Positions 61,313-64,000 of a DNA stretch of 64,000 nt are shown piece after piece. A program made the translations under genes and the position numbers. The notes under the pieces were generated by a model that ran no database searches, was not told the DNA's origin, and worked only from the letters and a program-made list of their open reading frames with translations. Numbering within the stretch: the first letter of the stretch is position 1; each line of letters opens with the position of its first letter. Source of the stretch: Daphnia carinata (Eukaryota > Arthropoda > Branchiopoda > Diplostraca > Daphniidae); assembly GCF_022539665.2 (NCBI RefSeq), contig NC_081333.1, positions 2,728,001-2,792,000 on the forward strand. Direction: 5' to 3'.

Positions 61313-63398
61313 GGAAGGTTTTACGACTGTAAATATTCTGTTATACATGATTTATGTAGAAAAATTTTGTAAGTCTTTTTACTGAAACACCATTTGGTGA
61401 ACTACCATCACAGGAGCAGACGACACTATAACGCGACGGTTGCTCATTTACAATTTCATGACTTTATGCGCATGGGTACCAAAATCATTTTAAAAATTCA
61501 GAATTTCTGGTTTATTTTCATTATCCGGTAACAAAGAACCTTACCAACTAAAACCAACAATTGATTACCCACATTACTGAGCTACCATCTGCTTGTGCTG
61601 ACTTTTGGACGCAAAAACAATTCATAAGAAACATCTGGTGCCAGAAGAACGTTAGCAGACCGATGTTGCTAACAAGTAACAACTATGCCACCAACCTTGA
61701 ACATTTTTTTTTTGTTCTGTCAAAAATAAATGAAAGCATTGCGAAAACGAAGGCACCCACGCGTTACCTAATTTGTGCCGATGTCTGTAAATAACTTTGA
61801 AGCCAAAGCGAAGAAACCTCAAGTACACATACGTCAAGATTAATTTACGTGAAACTTGGACGTCTCCTATTTATTCGTTGCTTTTTACGAATCCCAGAAA
61901 ATTCCATGAAGCGAAGTCGTTTTTCGTAAACGATACAAATTTCTTTGTAATGGGTTTCGATTTGTGTCGAGTAAAATTGCCCAGCTGGAACGAGGACTTG
62001 TGCAATAACAAAGTAATTCGTTTGTTTTTAATCATTTTTTATAGTTTTTTTTATTGCTATCACACTATATATATCATCTATTGGGATGTTTGATCCTACT
62101 TTTCCCATTCGGCAACATGCACATTGGTTCACAATATGGCTACCAGTAATTTCACTTCGATTAGATGAGGGTAACCATATTGTGTAGTTGGCAAGTTGGT
62201 GGATGGATAAAATTAGGCTTAAACATCCCCTTTAGCAGTGAATCAATCATTCAAAAAGGGTTTGTAATATATAAAAGTGTGTCATACGACCAAGACAAAA
62301 TCAATCATTTCCTATACAAACAATAAAATCCAGATGATATATATCCGTCGACTTCGTTACATTCGTCTTGATTACAAGTGATAAATTAATGATGAGTTGT
62401 TTTTTTCTTGTCTAGTCGACAAATTGCACGCGCGTTGAGCCGCTACGCACGTTTGACATTTACAGTGAAACACGCAGGCCAATGCACACTTGTCACAGCC
62501 AAATTGTCCCAACGAAAAACAAAGTTAGACAAATAAAGAGAACAATTATTTTTAGCAACGTTAGTTTCATCCTATGTACAACACGCGATTAACGATTTCG
62601 CAATAATTATATTTTGTCTTGCTGTTATAAATAGGCTGTATGTCATTTCGAAAAGAGAGAAGGAGGTGTAGTGGAAGTATAGAAAGAACTTTGGATTCAT
62701 AATTATTTCAATATGATTTCAACGATTGACTTTTTTTTCTCTAAAGTTCTTATCTGTAAATAACATTGTCGTTATTGAGTAATTCTTTTACGAGATATTT
62801 TAATTTAATAAATGTGAAGTAGCGTGAGAAAGATAGATTGATGAAAGGATGTCATAATTAATGTTAGCAGTAGAACGACTTTACCTTCATTGAATTGAAT
62901 ATTATTGGATAGAAAGCATTGATCATATTCATGTAATGTATATACAAATATTATACATATTATTATTTTAAGTATATATACCAGTATATACTGTGTTGAA
63001 TTTAATTATTTTAAATTGAAAAAAAAAAAGAATGGAATTTTATGAGGCAGTAGATATTGTAGAATTATTTTACGTAGAAAAATTTACATTGAAATTAAAA
63101 TCTGTAATTAATATTATCTAGATTGGTAAATCTTTTTTTTCTTTTTTTTAAAGATAATGGGCTACAGTTGAACTGGCTAATATCGGTGGCCTGGCCACTC
63201 TTTTGTATACCTACTATACTATTTTATATACCTAATTATATATATGGAGGATGAATTAAAAAGACGAAAGTATACAGGAAAATAGCTAGAAAGATGAGTT
63301 GAGAAACGAGTAGTTAATTGGGGGATGAGAGCTGATTCGTGTTTAATCCGAAACTGGATTAATAAGTAATGAATCGATTATTTGATATAATCGATCAG
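61313..63398. other. Intergenic stretch and 3' UTR of the ion channel gene
   Basis: Very AT-rich, with many TATA/ATTA repeats at 62.9-63.25 kb. The right part probably includes the 3' UTR of the minus-strand chloride channel. No coding region is seen. Confidence 0.45.
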
Positions 63399-63898
63399 TT
63401 ATTTGGGATTGTGGAGCGTAAGGTCTTCGGTGGTGACCTCTGAGATGTGGAGGTAGATGACCCAGTACATCAGATGAAAGCAGGCGAAGCAGACGGGGAA
63501 GATGACGCGAGAATACTTGTCGATGGTTGAGGGTGAGGCGCCACACATCATGTTCAGGTTCTTGCCCTGGCTGACCAGCGCCAGGTCGTCCGTGTCACCA
63601 ACAGCCGTCACTTGAACCACTGTGCTACTTCCCGATTTATTATTCTTGCACTGCGTATTTGGAAAAGAGGCATTTTAAAATATGAAATTCCACCCCCTCA
63701 AAAAAAAAAAAAAAACAATTAAAACCAATATTACATGTGATTTGGCGACAGTGGATGAGGCTGTCTCGCCATCCAGAGATCCCGCGTTCGTGCTGACCTG
63801 CATGGCTGCCCGTCTTTGTTCGGCCAATTTTTGTAGATTCTGGTAGCGTTTCTTCCGCATGTCAATTCGTTTAGCGATATACCCTACGGCAGCGTACT
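63399..63898 (-). CDS. Cys-loop ligand-gated chloride channel, C-terminal exons (HisCl/GABA-type), partial
   Basis: The last two exons of an invertebrate anion-selective pentameric channel subunit, a plasma membrane receptor for an inhibitory transmitter. Exons are 63898-63735 and 63650-63399 (TAA). The first encodes the end of the third membrane segment and the start of the cytoplasmic loop ([18 protein letters not shown], then [11 protein letters not shown]). EYAAVGY with MAKR-like sequence resembles histamine-gated chloride channels, as I recall them. The second exon gives the rest of the loop, then [20 protein letters not shown] and WVIYLH, the fourth membrane segment. The ligand-binding domain and the other membrane segments lie beyond the right edge, so the transmitter cannot be decided. 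Confidence 0.88.
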
Positions 63899-64000
63899 CT
63901 ACACGTCAATCAAGCAAAAAAGGTTATACTAGATTAAATATTTCTTGTCGACAGCGTGAAACGTGTGAAATTGACATTTTAAATATGCACACGTTTTCCA

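Overview
The window is arthropod genomic DNA, most likely from a cladoceran crustacean of the Daphnia type. The coding genes have many short exons, introns often only 60-90 bp, and standard GT/AG splice sites. Their closest recognisable relatives are arthropod or crustacean proteins: Jagunal, the Dachs-binding SH3 protein Dlish, a histamine/GABA-type chloride channel, tandem secreted carboxypeptidases and a vitellogenin-like lipoprotein. The species cannot be fixed from the sequence alone. All gene models below were spliced by eye and checked for reading-frame continuity across every junction.

Layout. (1) 1-17.2 kb is gene-poor and crowded with poly-T/poly-A runs. It holds the 3' exons of a CDK4/6-type kinase (+), interrupted by a 7.3 kb intron, and a small four-exon homeobox gene (-, Barx-like). 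It also holds two copies of a diverged segmental duplication, one inside the kinase intron and one downstream of the kinase. (2) 18.6-24.5 kb has two tandem 16-exon procarboxypeptidase genes (+) with identical exon lengths, each with its own TATA box. (3) 25.2-30.0 kb is RANBP3 (+), followed by jagunal (-) at 30.6-31.4 kb. (4) 31.8-38.2 kb is an island of repeats: two copies of an element marked by TAAGCCCGAC motifs, a long inverted repeat with about 0.6 kb arms and tRNA-like sequences in its loop, a short foldback element, and one small unrecognised coiled-coil gene (-). (5) 38.4-39.8 kb is an aldo-keto reductase (-). (6) 41.9-47.3 kb is a 1539-residue vitellogenin-like large lipid transfer protein (+). 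(7) 50.5-54.9 kb is SRRM1/SRm160 (-), whose third intron contains four copies of a putative structured motif. (8) 56.2-59.9 kb is Dlish (+), 60.3-61.3 kb is mitochondrial ribosomal protein S15 (-), and 63.4-63.9 kb is the 3' end of a Cys-loop chloride channel (-) that runs off the right edge.

There is no operon-like organisation. Most genes are unrelated housekeeping, signalling or secreted functions placed side by side. The clearest functional groupings are the carboxypeptidase pair (probably digestive) and the SRRM1/RANBP3 pair of RNA-processing and nuclear-transport genes, which are not adjacent.

The least explained items are the four-copy hairpin motif in the SRRM1 intron, the long inverted repeat with tRNA-like loop (a candidate hairpin-RNA source), and the TAAGCCCGAC repeat family.
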